Both the position numbers and the translations under genes were made by a program. Shown piece by piece: positions 24,990 through 34,300 of a stretch of 64,000 nucleotides of DNA. The stretch is from Rhizobium sp. CG5. GTDB taxonomy: Bacteria; Pseudomonadota; Alphaproteobacteria; Rhizobiales; Rhizobiaceae. The number at the start of each line of letters is the position of its first letter. The first letter of the stretch is position 1. The stretch is taken from the NCBI RefSeq assembly GCF_023701945.1, contig NZ_JABAEF010000027.1, positions 1-64,000 on the forward strand, written 5' to 3'. The notes below the pieces were generated by a model. It did not search any database. It was not told the origin of the DNA and was given only the letters and a program-made list of their open reading frames with translations.

Positions 24990-27593
24990 ATGACATCCAG
25001 CGCTGAATTCTCCCCTCCACGCGACAAGGCCGAACTGGTTCCGCAGGCTTCAAGGCTCAATCGCTATGCACGCCCGCTCGCCGCCATCGCTGCCCTCTTC
25101 GTGTTCGCCGCCGTCGGTTATGCGATCTACAGGCTCACCGAAGAGGTCACCTATGCGGACGTCGTCAACGGCCTGCGCTCGACCGGGCCCGGCTCGATTG
25201 CGCTTGCCATCCTGTTCACCGCACTGAGCTTTGCCACGCTCTGCCTCTACGACATAAATGCACTCGCCTATATCGAGCGCCGTCGCCCCTTGGCCGAAGT
25301 CGCGCTCACCGCCTTCAGCGCCTATGCCGTCGGCAATGTCGCCGGCTTCGGCGCGCTGTCCGGCGGGGCGATCCGCTACCGCGCCTATTCCCGCGCAGGC
25401 CTGTCGCCGGACGATATCGGCCGCGTCATCGCTTTCGTCACCGTGTCCTTCTCGATTGGCCTCGTGCTCGTGACGGCGCTGGCTCTGCTGCCGGTCGCCG
25501 GCCAAATTGCACCCCTGATCGGCCTGTCTGAGAGCGTGCTCGTCGCCGGCGACGTCATTGTGCTGGCCGTACTCGCGGTCCTGCTGGTTCTGGCGAGCGG
25601 CAACGGTATCACGATCGGCGGGCGGCGCCTGCGCCTTGCTGACAGTCGCACCATGTCGCGGCAGTTCATCGTCACCGTGCTCGACGTCGCCTTCTCCGCC
25701 TCCGTGCTCTACGCCCTGCTGCCGGCGGGCGCCGACATCAGCTGGCCGACTTTCTTTGCCGTCTACGCTGTCGCGATCGGCATCGGCGTGATCAGCCACG
25801 TGCCGGCCGGCATCGGCGTCTTCGAAACGGTGATGGTCGCGGCCCTTGGCAGCCATCTGGGCACCGATGCCGTGCTCGCCTCGCTCGTCGCCTATCGCCT
25901 GATCTATTACGTGCTGCCGCTGATCGTCGCGATCATCCTCGTCACCATCGCCGAACTCCGGCAACTGGCCGCCACGCCATTCTCCGCCGGCGTTGTCCGC
26001 ACGGCCGGCCGTCTCGCTCCGACGCTGCTGGCCACCCTCGCCCTCCTGCTCGGCGTCATGCTGGTTCTCTCCAGCGTGACCCCGGCACCGGACAACAATC
26101 TCGACGCGCTGGCCGAAGTTCTGCCTCTGCCGGTACTCGAAGGCGCGCATTTCCTCGCCAGCATCCTTGGCCTTTTGCTCGTCATTGTGGCACGCGGCCT
26201 TGCCCAACGGCTGGACGGTGCCTGGTGGTCGGCGATCTTCGTGGCGCTGGCAGCGCTCGTCCTGTCGCTGGCCAAGGCGGTCGCCATCTACGAAGCCGGT
26301 TTGCTGGCGCTGCTGCTGCTCGGCCTCGTCGCCAGCCGTCGCCTGTTCCAGCGCCCGGCCTCGCTCCTGCAGGCGCTGAACTCCGCTTGGTTGCTTGCCG
26401 TCGGCGTCCTTCTCGTCGGCGCCATCGCCGTCATGCTCTTTGTCTATCGCGACGTCGAATACAGCCACGATCTCTGGTGGCAGTTCGAATTCTCCGCCGA
26501 AGCACCGCGTTCGCTACGCGCTGTTCTCGGCCTGACGATCTTCTCGATGGCGATCAGCCTGTTCAGCCTGCTGCGTCCGGCAACCTTCGCTATGCCACTC
26601 GCTGGCGAAGCCGATCTGGACAAGGCGGTGCAAATTCTCGACGCCCATGACATCGCCGATGCCAATCTGGTTCGCACCGGCGACAAGAGCGTGATGTTCT
26701 CGCCCGATGGCCAGGCCTTCCTGATGTATGCCCGCCAGGGTCGCTCCTTCATCGCCTTCCTTGATCCGACCGGCCCCAAAGCCTCGCGGGACGAACTCGT
26801 CTGGCAATTCGTCGAGACCGCCCGCGCCGCCGGCTGCCGGGCCGTCTTCTATCAGGCCTCCCCGGCGCTGCTGCCCGCCATCGCCGACGCCGGCATGAAG
26901 GCCTTCAAGCTCGGCGAACTCGCCATGGTCAATCTCGCCGATTTCGACCTGAAGGGTGGCCGCTGGGCAAACCTGCGCCAGACCGCCACCCGCGGCGAAC
27001 GCGACGGCCTAACCTTCGAAACCATCCCCGCAGACCAGGTCCCCGCGATCATGGATGACCTGCGCCGGGTTTCCGACACCTGGCTCGACCATCACCGCGC
27101 CCGCGAAAAGGGTTTTTCGCTCGGCGCCTTCACCGACGCCTACATGACCGCCCAACCCGTCGCCATCCTGCGCTGCGAAACGCGCATCGTCGCCTTCGCC
27201 AATATCCTGCTGACAGCCACCAAGGAGGAAGCCTCGATCGACCTCATGCGCTTCTCCCCCGACGCGCCGAAAGGGTCGATGGATTTCCTCTTCGTCCGAC
27301 TGATGAGCGAGCTGCGCGACCAGGGGTATCGCCACTTCAACCTCGGCATGGCGCCGCTATCCGGCCTGTCGCGCCGCCAGGTCGCCCCGATCTGGGACCG
27401 CATCGCCAGCACCTTTTACGAACACGGCGAACGCTTCTATAACTTCAAAGGGCTGAGGGCCTTCAAGGCCAAGTTCCATCCCGACTGGCAGCCGCGTTAC
27501 CTGGCGGTCGCCGGCGGTCTCAACCCTGTCCTCGCGCTTCTCGACGCGACGCTCCTGATCGGCGGTGGACTGAAAGGCGTGGTGAAGAAATGA
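24990..27593 (+). CDS. lpiA: Aminoacyl-phosphatidylglycerol synthase/flippase (MprF/LpiA)
   Basis: This 867-residue inner-membrane protein has an N-terminal flippase half of many helices (about residues 30-530, with the GAIRYRAYSRAG and ISHVPAGIGVFE segments of this family) and a cytoplasmic C-terminal DUF2156 domain. The DUF2156 domain transfers lysine from tRNA to phosphatidylglycerol; FYEHGERFYNFKGLRAFKAKFHPDW is its hallmark end. In rhizobia and Agrobacterium lpiA is induced by acid and its lipid product reduces the negative surface charge. The stop overlaps the start of the acvB gene by four bases. The promoter region of about 100 bases is bounded upstream by an IS3 remnant, which may have altered its control. 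Full length, no defects seen. Confidence 0.93.
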   Translation: MTSSAEFSPPRDKAELVPQASRLNRYARPLAAIAALFVFAAVGYAIYRLTEEVTYADVVNGLRSTGPGSIALAILFTALSFATLCLYDINALAYIERRRPLAEVALTAFSAYAVGNVAGFGALSGGAIRYRAYSRAGLSPDDIGRVIAFVTVSFSIGLVLVTALALLPVAGQIAPLIGLSESVLVAGDVIVLAVLAVLLVLASGNGITIGGRRLRLADSRTMSRQFIVTVLDVAFSASVLYALLPAGADISWPTFFAVYAVAIGIGVISHVPAGIGVFETVMVAALGSHLGTDAVLASLVAYRLIYYVLPLIVAIILVTIAELRQLAATPFSAGVVRTAGRLAPTLLATLALLLGVMLVLSSVTPAPDNNLDALAEVLPLPVLEGAHFLASILGLLLVIVARGLAQRLDGAWWSAIFVALAALVLSLAKAVAIYEAGLLALLLLGLVASRRLFQRPASLLQALNSAWLLAVGVLLVGAIAVMLFVYRDVEYSHDLWWQFEFSAEAPRSLRAVLGLTIFSMAISLFSLLRPATFAMPLAGEADLDKAVQILDAHDIADANLVRTGDKSVMFSPDGQAFLMYARQGRSFIAFLDPTGPKASRDELVWQFVETARAAGCRAVFYQASPALLPAIADAGMKAFKLGELAMVNLADFDLKGGRWANLRQTATRGERDGLTFETIPADQVPAIMDDLRRVSDTWLDHHRAREKGFSLGAFTDAYMTAQPVAILRCETRIVAFANILLTATKEEASIDLMRFSPDAPKGSMDFLFVRLMSELRDQGYRHFNLGMAPLSGLSRRQVAPIWDRIASTFYEHGERFYNFKGLRAFKAKFHPDWQPRYLAVAGGLNPVLALLDATLLIGGGLKGVVKK

Positions 27594-28951
27594 CGTCGAT
27601 CCTGAAAGCCTTCGCGCTGATCCTGGCGCTGTCGACGGCCTCGGGTGCTCTGGCCGAAGACACGCCGCCGCTCGACACCGGCATGATCCCCGCGCCCCTG
27701 ACGCTGCTGCCGGACGATACGCCCAAGGCGCTCGTCGTCCTGCTCTCGGACGCGAGCGGCTGGCAGGGTGCCGACCAGCAGCAGGCCGAACGGCTGCAAC
27801 AGAACGGCGCCATCGTCGTTGGCATCGACACGCCGAAATACATGGCCTCGCTGGCCAAGGATACCGGTGACTGCATCTACACGGTCTCGGATATCGAGGA
27901 GCTCGGCCATCAGCTGCAGCGCAAGGCCGGCAACTCGGCCTTCCTGCCGCCGATCATCGCCGGTCGCGGCCAGGGCGGCGCCTTGGCACTGGCGATCCTC
28001 GCGCAGACGCCGAAGGCGACCATCGGCCAGACCCTGGCGCTCGATCCCGAGGCTGGCATCCCGGTCATCAAGCAGTTCTGCACCCCCGCCAAGAAGACGC
28101 TCACCGGTGACCGCATCGTCTACGGCCTGACCGATGGCGATCTGCCTGACCCGGCTACCGTCCTGTTGAGCGAGGCCGCCCCCGCCGATGGCCGCGATCA
28201 CGTTGCAAGCCTTGTCGCGGCCCATCCCGATATCGACCAGCGGGATGTGAAGGGCGACGTCGGCAGCGCCTATTCTGACGCGATCGACGAATTGATCGCG
28301 CTCGGCAATTCCGCCGATACCCCGCTCGGCCTGCCGCTCACCGTTCTCGAAACCACGCCGACCCGCGATGCCATGGCGGTGATCTATTCCGGCGATGGCG
28401 GCTGGCGCGACATCGACAGTGAGGTCGCCGCCAATCTGCAGTCAGACGGCATCCCGGTCGTCGGCGTCGACTCGCTGCGCTACTTCTGGTCGGAACGCAC
28501 ACCGGAGGAAACGAGTGCGGATCTGGGCACCATCATGCGCACCTACCAGAAGCGCTGGAAGGTCCGGCATGTGCTCCTCGTCGGCTATTCCTTCGGCGCC
28601 GATGTTCTGCCGGCTGCCTTCAACGGCCTCTCCGACAAGCTCAAGGCGCGCGTGCCGCAGCTGAGCCTGCTCGCCGTCTCCCATCAGGTCGACTACGAGA
28701 TTTCGGTGTCGGGTTGGCTCGGCGCCAGCGGCGGACAGGGCGCCGGCGATCCGCTCGATGACATCAAGCGCATCGACCCCACCCGGGTCCAGTGCTTCTA
28801 CGGTGCGGACGAAGAGGACGATGCTTGCCGCGATCTCGTGGGCAGCCCGGTGGAAACGGTGGAACTCCAGGGTGGTCACCATTTCGACGGGGACTATCCG
28901 GCGCTGGCCAAGCAGATTGTCGACGGACTGTCGAAGCGTCTCAGCCAATAG
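27590..28951 (+). CDS. acvB: AcvB/VirJ-type periplasmic hydrolase
   Basis: This 453-residue exported protein has a Sec signal peptide (MTSILKAFALILALSTASGALA). It has two alpha/beta-hydrolase-like halves. The second is the VirJ/AcvB 'bacterial virulence' domain, with the nucleophile elbow VGYSFGADVLP (Ser334), the preceding GDGGWRDID motif and a late HHFDGDY histidine that would complete the triad. In Agrobacterium AcvB is needed for virulence and has been shown to hydrolyse lysyl-phosphatidylglycerol, so the lpiA-acvB pair makes and turns over that lipid. The gene overlaps lpiA by four bases. Its presence does not imply a Ti plasmid, because chromosomal acvB is common in the family. Confidence 0.92.
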   Translation: MTSILKAFALILALSTASGALAEDTPPLDTGMIPAPLTLLPDDTPKALVVLLSDASGWQGADQQQAERLQQNGAIVVGIDTPKYMASLAKDTGDCIYTVSDIEELGHQLQRKAGNSAFLPPIIAGRGQGGALALAILAQTPKATIGQTLALDPEAGIPVIKQFCTPAKKTLTGDRIVYGLTDGDLPDPATVLLSEAAPADGRDHVASLVAAHPDIDQRDVKGDVGSAYSDAIDELIALGNSADTPLGLPLTVLETTPTRDAMAVIYSGDGGWRDIDSEVAANLQSDGIPVVGVDSLRYFWSERTPEETSADLGTIMRTYQKRWKVRHVLLVGYSFGADVLPAAFNGLSDKLKARVPQLSLLAVSHQVDYEISVSGWLGASGGQGAGDPLDDIKRIDPTRVQCFYGADEEDDACRDLVGSPVETVELQGGHHFDGDYPALAKQIVDGLSKRLSQ

Positions 28952-29226
28952 GCAGACCGAACGTAAAGAGGAGGCCGCACTCGGTGTGACGCCCTTTTCC
29001 TCGACGAGGTCATCGAAGACTGGGAAGTCCTGGCGACCGCCAAGATGCCCCAAGGGCAACGCTGTTGAGTGGGATCGCATTTCGGCTGTTGTAGCGCAGT
29101 GATCGGTGGATTTGCCCGCATCAGTCATTACGTCTGCCTCGATCTGGTCACCCCGCCGGCCGACTTCGGCACTGCCGCGCGGCGGTCGGGCAAGGGAGGC
29201 GGATGCCGCCTTTGCCGCCGGTCGAT
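28952..29226. other. Intergenic region between convergent genes
   Basis: No gene is supported here. The only structure of note is the hairpin at 29190-29217 near the AraC-type stop codon. Confidence 0.4.
29190..29217. terminator. Candidate bidirectional terminator hairpin
   Basis: GGCAA (29190-29194) and AGGCGG (29198-29203) pair with CCGCCT (29207-29212) and TTGCC (29213-29217), leaving an ATG loop and a GGG bulge. It lies between the convergent acvB and AraC-type genes, where a two-way terminator is expected, but lacks a clear T-run. Confidence 0.4.
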
Positions 29227-30117
29227 CTAAAATGCCTTGACGATCTGCTCGGCGCCGACCCGGGGAGGGTCGGCGGCGTGTGATGGCCTTTCATTGGCGG
29301 GCAGGGACACCGTCCCTTTGAGATACTGACGTGGCGAGCTTCCAAGCATGCGACGAAACATCGTTGTGAACGCAGCGATGCTTTCGTAACCGACATCCAA
29401 GGCAACGGTTGTCACCGCATCGCCGGCCGTCAATCGAGGCAATGCCGCAAAGAGACACGCTTGCTGGCGCCAGGTTGCGAAACTTACGCCGGTTTCCGCG
29501 CGGAAAAGCCGGGTGAAGGAGCGACGGCTGATGCCAAGCCGCATCGCCCAGTCGTCGATCTCGGACCGCGCGGCCGGCGTCTTCAAAAACTCGCGACAAA
29601 GCGCTGCAAGCCGCGGATCTCCCGGAAACGGAAGACCGAGCGGACGATCGGGAAGACGATTGATCTCGTCCAGCAGCAGGGCCCGGACCAGCATCCTACG
29701 ATGATCCGTTGTCGACCTGCTGCCCTCATCTGCCAGTTCGGCGATGAGGCATGTGGCGAGTGCCGTAATCTCGACGACACGGGGCCCGTCCATCGTCAGC
29801 GCCTCTTTCTCTATATAGATGGACTGCATTTCCACCTGGCTGATGGTTTGGGCCGAATGCTCCAGACCGGCCGGGATCATAAGCCCATGACCAGGCGGGA
29901 TCATCCATCGCCCCTCGGCAGTGCTCACCACCACCACGCCCTCGCGCGCGCACCAGATCTGGGTTCGTGAGTGACTGTGAAGGGGCACCCTATGTCCTGC
30001 CCGATAGATTCGGCGAAGCGCCAGAACGGGATCATTGGCACCTTCAATGAGAACCAGGCTCTCCGGATGATCATTTGATAAGCGTTTGCTTGTGTCGGTC
30101 AGATCCACAGTTCGCAT
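29227..30117 (-). CDS. AraC-family regulator with cupin domain
   Basis: This 296-residue regulator has an N-terminal cupin sensor (about residues 25-100: HRVPLHSHSRTQIWCAREGVVVV, PPGHGLMIPAGLEHS) and a C-terminal AraC double HTH (about 185-285). The latter includes ISRRSFTRLFRAETGVSFATWRQQACL and VALDVGYESIAAFTTMFRRMLGSSPRQYL. The ATG at 30117 is taken as start. A GTG at 30126 would add three residues. It is divergent from the Fsr-type efflux gene, the standard arrangement for a local activator or repressor of that pump. Likely ligands are small hydrophobic compounds. Confidence 0.88.
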   Translation of the reverse strand: MRTVDLTDTSKRLSNDHPESLVLIEGANDPVLALRRIYRAGHRVPLHSHSRTQIWCAREGVVVVSTAEGRWMIPPGHGLMIPAGLEHSAQTISQVEMQSIYIEKEALTMDGPRVVEITALATCLIAELADEGSRSTTDHRRMLVRALLLDEINRLPDRPLGLPFPGDPRLAALCREFLKTPAARSEIDDWAMRLGISRRSFTRLFRAETGVSFATWRQQACLFAALPRLTAGDAVTTVALDVGYESIAAFTTMFRRMLGSSPRQYLKGTVSLPANERPSHAADPPRVGAEQIVKAF

Positions 30118-30229
30118 TTGGCCCACTCACGAAAGAAATAGACCAAAACACAAAAGCAGGCCATCGGCAATCCTTGTAAAACGGCGTTAAAACAAGCCGC
30201 ATATGAGCGGCGTACGGAAAGGAAACACC

Positions 30230-31426
30230 ATGGCCAATGTTGTCGCCGCTGGCGTCAGCCCCCAACGAACTGCATTTGCCGTCATCGCTGCCGCCAGCTT
30301 TTGTCACATGCTGAACGACATCATGCAGTCCTTGCTGACCTCCCTTTATCCATTGCTCAAGGCCAACTACGCGCTTGATTTCATGCAGATCGGTTTGCTC
30401 ACCTTCGCGTTTCAGGTGACGGCCTCGCTGTTGCAGCCTGCTATTGGAGTGGTAACCGACCGTTGGCCAATGCCATTTTCGTTGCCGGTGGCCATGCTCT
30501 CGACATGCGCGGGTCTCGTCACGTTGGCCTTTGCCCATAGCTATCCGATGCTGGTGCTCGGTGCTTGCCTCATCGGGATTGGTTCAGCCATTTTTCATCC
30601 GGAAGCATCGCGCGTGGCACGGCTCGCATCCGGCGGACGCCACGGGTTGGCCCAATCCTTCTTTCAGGTTGGCGGCAACACAGGCACCGCCATCGGGCCA
30701 CTTCTCGCAGCATTTATCGTCATTCCGCGCGGACAGGAGAGCCTGAGTTGGTTTTCCGGGATTGCACTCGTCGGCTTCGGTGTGCTGTCCTGGGTCGGCC
30801 TTTGGTATAGCCGCCATCGCCGCAGTGCCGCCGGGCGCTCGACGGTCAGTCGCGCCTTGCCGCTGTCCAAGGCCCGAGTTTTGGTTACGCTGGGTGTTCT
30901 GGTGGTTCTCACCGCCACCAAGAATGCCTATCTCGCCAGCCTGTCGAGCTATTTTACCTTCTATACGATAGCGCGCTTCGGTCTTGCCCTTCAGGATGCG
31001 CAGATCCTGCTGTTTCTGTTCCTCGGAGCATCTGCCGCGGGCGTGTTTTTCGGAGGGCCGATCGGAGACCGCTTCGGCTCGATCGTCGTCATCTGGTTCT
31101 CTATTCTTGGCGTCATTCCGTTTGCGCTGCTGCTGCCCTATGCCAATCTGTTCTGGACGGGCGTTCTCGTGGTGCTGATCGGTTTCGTGTTTTCGTCGGC
31201 CTTTTCCGCGATCGTTGTGTTTGCGCAGGAACTGGTCCCAGGGCGAGTGGGACTGATTGCTGGCATGTTCTTCGGCTTCGCCTTTGGTTTCGGAGGCATC
31301 GGAGCAGCGGTACTGGGAGTATTCGCCGACCGGGACGGTATTGAATTCGTCTACCAGGTCTGCTCGTTCATGCCGCTTCTGGGCTTGTTGACGATATTCC
31401 TGCCAAGGCTCCCAAGCCATCGATAA
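30230..31426 (+). CDS. MFS efflux pump, Fsr (fosmidomycin resistance) type
   Basis: This 398-residue major facilitator protein with about 12 membrane helices belongs to the Fsr group. The N-terminal half contains CHMLNDIMQSLLTSLYPLLKANYAL and GIGSAIFHPEASRVARLASGGRHGLAQS, both diagnostic of this group. The motif-A-like loop DRWPMPF lies between helices 2 and 3 and GDRFGS in the second half. The ATG at 30230 is preceded by AAGGAAA, better than that at 30203. Drug or metabolite export by proton antiport is expected. The AraC-type gene on the other strand shares the promoter region 30118-30229 and probably regulates it. Confidence 0.88.
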   Translation: MANVVAAGVSPQRTAFAVIAAASFCHMLNDIMQSLLTSLYPLLKANYALDFMQIGLLTFAFQVTASLLQPAIGVVTDRWPMPFSLPVAMLSTCAGLVTLAFAHSYPMLVLGACLIGIGSAIFHPEASRVARLASGGRHGLAQSFFQVGGNTGTAIGPLLAAFIVIPRGQESLSWFSGIALVGFGVLSWVGLWYSRHRRSAAGRSTVSRALPLSKARVLVTLGVLVVLTATKNAYLASLSSYFTFYTIARFGLALQDAQILLFLFLGASAAGVFFGGPIGDRFGSIVVIWFSILGVIPFALLLPYANLFWTGVLVVLIGFVFSSAFSAIVVFAQELVPGRVGLIAGMFFGFAFGFGGIGAAVLGVFADRDGIEFVYQVCSFMPLLGLLTIFLPRLPSHR

Positions 31427-32054
31427 GGGGTACTTATCCTCTGGTGTCCGTAACGATCTTGGAAGAGTGCGTATCTCAACCCAACTGCAACCGATTTCGG
31501 ATGCGGTTGTGCAGTTGCCTCGGCTCCACGAGTAGATCGCCCGTTCGCCGGTGGGCGAAGGTTTTGTCGAACGCTCCCACGTCACCTGCGTTTGCACCTG
31601 GCGTGGATCGTTGGCGCATTCGCCCACCTCGAAGACCTGATACTGCATGCGCGCGACCGCGCCGGCTGCCGACGATGTCGTCCGAGGAGGAGGAGGGGGC
31701 GAGGCCGAAGAAGTTATAAGCCCGCTTGCCGCCGAATTCGACGCCTTTGATGCGGTGCTGGCCTGCTCCGACGCCGCGAGCGAGCTGGCAAAACTGCCCC
31801 TTCGTCAGGCTTGACCAAAAAGCCTCTGAATTAGCCGAACTGCCGAATTATCTGCGGGTGAAACGCGACTGGGTTGCGCGTGGCAAACCAGGGAATGAGC
31901 CTCGATTTACAGATGATGCTTCTTGCCTTGCCTCGATGGTTGCCGAGGCTTGATCGATGGGCTACGGCGGGCGCGATTTGCCACCATCGGCGGCCGAGTG
32001 TCCTCATTCCGGGGTTTGTACCAAGGCTGTATTCGAACCATCAGCCGTTTGCAT
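31427..32054. other. Intergenic relic region
   Basis: No complete gene is seen in 628 bases. Two short plus-strand stretches look like worn coding sequence: EFDAFDAVLACSDAASELAKLPLRQ (about 31730-31810) and KRDWVARGKPGNEPRFTDDA to a stop at 31953, in shifted frames. They are probably plasmid-gene or transposon debris. A small hairpin GATAAG/CTTATC (31422-31438) overlaps the efflux gene's stop. Confidence 0.4.
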
Positions 32055-32390
32055 TCAAGCATGAGGCATGGCCAGCAGGATGGAAGCGGGCGCGTTTGTG
32101 CGGTTGACAAGCGCCCGGGCTTCTCCGGGAGCCAATCTGCAGGAATCCATGAATTTGAGCGTGACAGACCCGCTTGCCGTCTCGACCGTGACCTCGCCGT
32201 CGATCACGACATAGATCTTCTCCACACTTGCGTCCTTCATCGACGTGTGACCTCCCGGGAGAAGATGAGACAGGCCAATCCAGATGGAATCGGTTTGCGT
32301 TGCCTCCTTTCCCTGCAAACGGAGACAGTGCATGTCGTAGTGTTCTGGCGCTTGATAGGGCCTTGCGTCACAATAGCGCATCACTTGCAT
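32055..32390 (-). CDS. Small cupin-domain protein
   Basis: This 111-residue single cupin has a first motif LLPGGHTSMKDASVEKIYVVIDG with the usual G, H and E-like positions and a second motif with LAPGEARALVNRTNAPA. It is soluble. The ATG at 32390 lies behind GAGGGG. A TTG at 32405 in frame would overlap the dehydrogenase stop. It is the last gene of the nine-gene minus-strand operon. Small cupins in aromatic operons often act as accessory isomerases or sensors, but no function can be assigned. Confidence 0.75.
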   Translation of the reverse strand: MQVMRYCDARPYQAPEHYDMHCLRLQGKEATQTDSIWIGLSHLLPGGHTSMKDASVEKIYVVIDGEVTVETASGSVTLKFMDSCRLAPGEARALVNRTNAPASILLAMPHA

Positions 32391-32401
32391 GAAGGAGCCC
32401 C

Positions 32402-33406
32402 TCAAGGTTTAAAAAGCACGCGATCGGAAGTGCCCCGCAGGACTGAGGCATACGCCTTTGAAGCGTCGGCGAGGCTATAGCAGGTGGCCGGATTGATGGG
32501 AAAAGGCTTTAGTTTTCCGTCTTCGAATTTCGGTTTCAGCTTGTCGAAAATCCTTGCACCATCGACGGAAGAGAGGGCGAGTGTGTCGATACCGATGTAT
32601 TTGTGACAGCCCCGGAAAAAGTTGAAGATATCAAAGGGTACGGCACGGTCGAAGGTGGAGATGAAAATCTGCCGGGCATATTTCGCCATTGTCTTGTTGG
32701 CAACCTCGAAGTAAGGACTGCCGACCGTGTTGAACACGATGTCAGCGCCATGGCCTCCGGTTTTCTCACGAATGATGGAGGCGACATCCTGTGTCTGGCC
32801 ATTCAGCATCTCGATCGGACTTTTGGCATGGCCGATGAATGTGCCGGTATTGTATTCGACGGCGAAGACATTGGCGCCGGCCATCGTCGCAAGCTGTATC
32901 GCCGCTTGACCGACTTTCCCGTTCGCGCCGCAAACCAGAACCACGTCGGTCGGCTGTACGCCGCCCGCTTCGCGCAGGCCTTCGAAAGCCGTGATGAACG
33001 GAACACCGATGGAGCCCGCTTCCTCCATCGTCAGGTTCTCCGGCTTGGCACGCACGGCCTTTTGGTCCAGCACCATCCATCGTGCGTGGCTTCCATTTTG
33101 GCTGATGCCGAGTTCACCGCCGCCGCCCCAGACTTCAAGCCCGACCAGTGAGGCCGGCCCTTCCCGGACGATGCCGCCAAAATCCCGGCCCGGTGTACGC
33201 GGCCAGATGGCGTGCGGCATATGGCCGAGGGAAGCCTTCACGTCACTCGGGTTGACGCCTGCTGCAACGATTTCGACCAGGACCTGACCCGGACCCGGAC
33301 GCGGCACGTCGACATCAATGACGTCGATCTGGAGATTATCGAGATCGGGGGACTTTTGCGTGAGCCACAGAGCTTTCCCGGCCTTTTGTGCAGTTTGCGT
33401 ATCCAT
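32402..33406 (-). CDS. Medium-chain dehydrogenase/quinone reductase-like
   Basis: This 334-residue NAD(P)-dependent oxidoreductase of the medium-chain superfamily has a GroES-like N-terminal domain (VEIVAAGVNPSDVKASLGHMPH, RTPGRDFGGIV) and a Rossmann domain from about residue 150 (DVVLVCGANGKVGQAAIQLA). The catalytic zinc cysteine and the structural four-cysteine zinc loop are absent, as in quinone oxidoreductases and enoyl reductases. It lies between the keto acid cleavage gene and the cupin gene. A reductase step, such as reducing the double bond of maleylacetate after ring cleavage, would fit, but this is a guess. Confidence 0.83.
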   Translation of the reverse strand: MDTQTAQKAGKALWLTQKSPDLDNLQIDVIDVDVPRPGPGQVLVEIVAAGVNPSDVKASLGHMPHAIWPRTPGRDFGGIVREGPASLVGLEVWGGGGELGISQNGSHARWMVLDQKAVRAKPENLTMEEAGSIGVPFITAFEGLREAGGVQPTDVVLVCGANGKVGQAAIQLATMAGANVFAVEYNTGTFIGHAKSPIEMLNGQTQDVASIIREKTGGHGADIVFNTVGSPYFEVANKTMAKYARQIFISTFDRAVPFDIFNFFRGCHKYIGIDTLALSSVDGARIFDKLKPKFEDGKLKPFPINPATCYSLADASKAYASVLRGTSDRVLFKP

Positions 33407-33421
33407 AAATCTATCTCCCGA

Positions 33422-34300
33422 TCAGCTTTTCAATCCAAGAATTTTCCGTGCCTCGCCTGGTTCGGCGATCTGGGCGCCAAGCTTCTCGATGAGATCGCGC
33501 GCCCGTTCGACCAGTTCGCCATTGCCTTTGGCGAGCAGCCCTTTCGAAATATAGGAATTGTCCTCAAGCCCGACGCGGACATGACCGCCCAGCAGGTAGG
33601 ACTGGACCGCCATGGGAAAGGACATGCGGCCGACGCCGAAACCTGTCCATACGGCATCGGGCGGCAGCATCCGCGCCGCGGTTGCCATGATATCGGGCGA
33701 CGATGGAAAGCCGTATTTGACGCCCGTGACGATGGTGAACATGGCGGGTGAGCTCAGTACACCCGCCTTCAGCAGATCCTGAGCAAGCACAATGTGACCC
33801 GTATCGAACACTTCAAGCTCGGGCTTGGAGCCGGCCGCATTGATGATGTCGGCCATGATCCTGATGTTCCCCGGCGTATTGATCACCACTTCGTTGCCAA
33901 AGGTCATGGTGTTGAGATCGAGCGTGGCGATATCGGGCTTGAGTGCAACGATATGTTCGACACGCCTTTCCGGCCGCATCAGGGTGGTACGAGGTCCGGC
34001 GACGGCGGGATTGTCGTCGCTGGGATGATAGCGTCCACCGGGTCCCGTTGTGAGATTCAGGATGATCGCGTTGTTCTTGGCGCGGATACGCTCCACCACG
34101 TCGCGATAATGCTTCAATTCCATCGAAGGCTTTCCCGTCTCGGGATCGCGCACATGGATATGAACGATGGCGGCGCCGGCATCGGCCGCTTCAAGGCAGG
34201 AACTCGCGATTTCGGCCGGTGTGACCGGAAGGCCCGGATGGTTTTCCCGCGTCGTCAGGTTTCCGGTGACCGCACAGGTGATGATGATTTTAGGCTGCAT
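33422..34300 (-). CDS. Beta-keto acid cleavage enzyme (BKACE, DUF849)
   Basis: This 292-residue TIM barrel enzyme belongs to the BKACE family, which transfers the acyl part of a beta-keto acid to CoA using acetyl-CoA, giving acetoacetate and a CoA ester. Family features visible are the start KIIITCAVTGNLTT, GAAIVHIHVRDPETGKPS with its zinc-binding histidines, LNLTTGPGG, and the late GFGVGRMSFPMAVQSYLLGGHVRVGLEDN, with its Arg and Glu near the substrate. The ATG at 34300 overlaps the SDR stop by one base. In an operon with an intradiol dioxygenase its substrate may be 3-oxoadipate or a close relative. Confidence 0.9.
   Translation of the reverse strand: MQPKIIITCAVTGNLTTRENHPGLPVTPAEIASSCLEAADAGAAIVHIHVRDPETGKPSMELKHYRDVVERIRAKNNAIILNLTTGPGGRYHPSDDNPAVAGPRTTLMRPERRVEHIVALKPDIATLDLNTMTFGNEVVINTPGNIRIMADIINAAGSKPELEVFDTGHIVLAQDLLKAGVLSSPAMFTIVTGVKYGFPSSPDIMATAARMLPPDAVWTGFGVGRMSFPMAVQSYLLGGHVRVGLEDNSYISKGLLAKGNGELVERARDLIEKLGAQIAEPGEARKILGLKS

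Noticed and set aside
25050..26468. 472-codon minus-strand open frame
   Set aside because: It is antisense to lpiA, with a composition very rich in D, E, G, Q and R and no domain.
27590..28951. acvB as evidence for a Ti plasmid or T-DNA region
   Set aside because: acvB with lpiA is a common chromosomal pair in Rhizobiaceae. No vir genes, T-DNA borders or opine synthase genes are seen.
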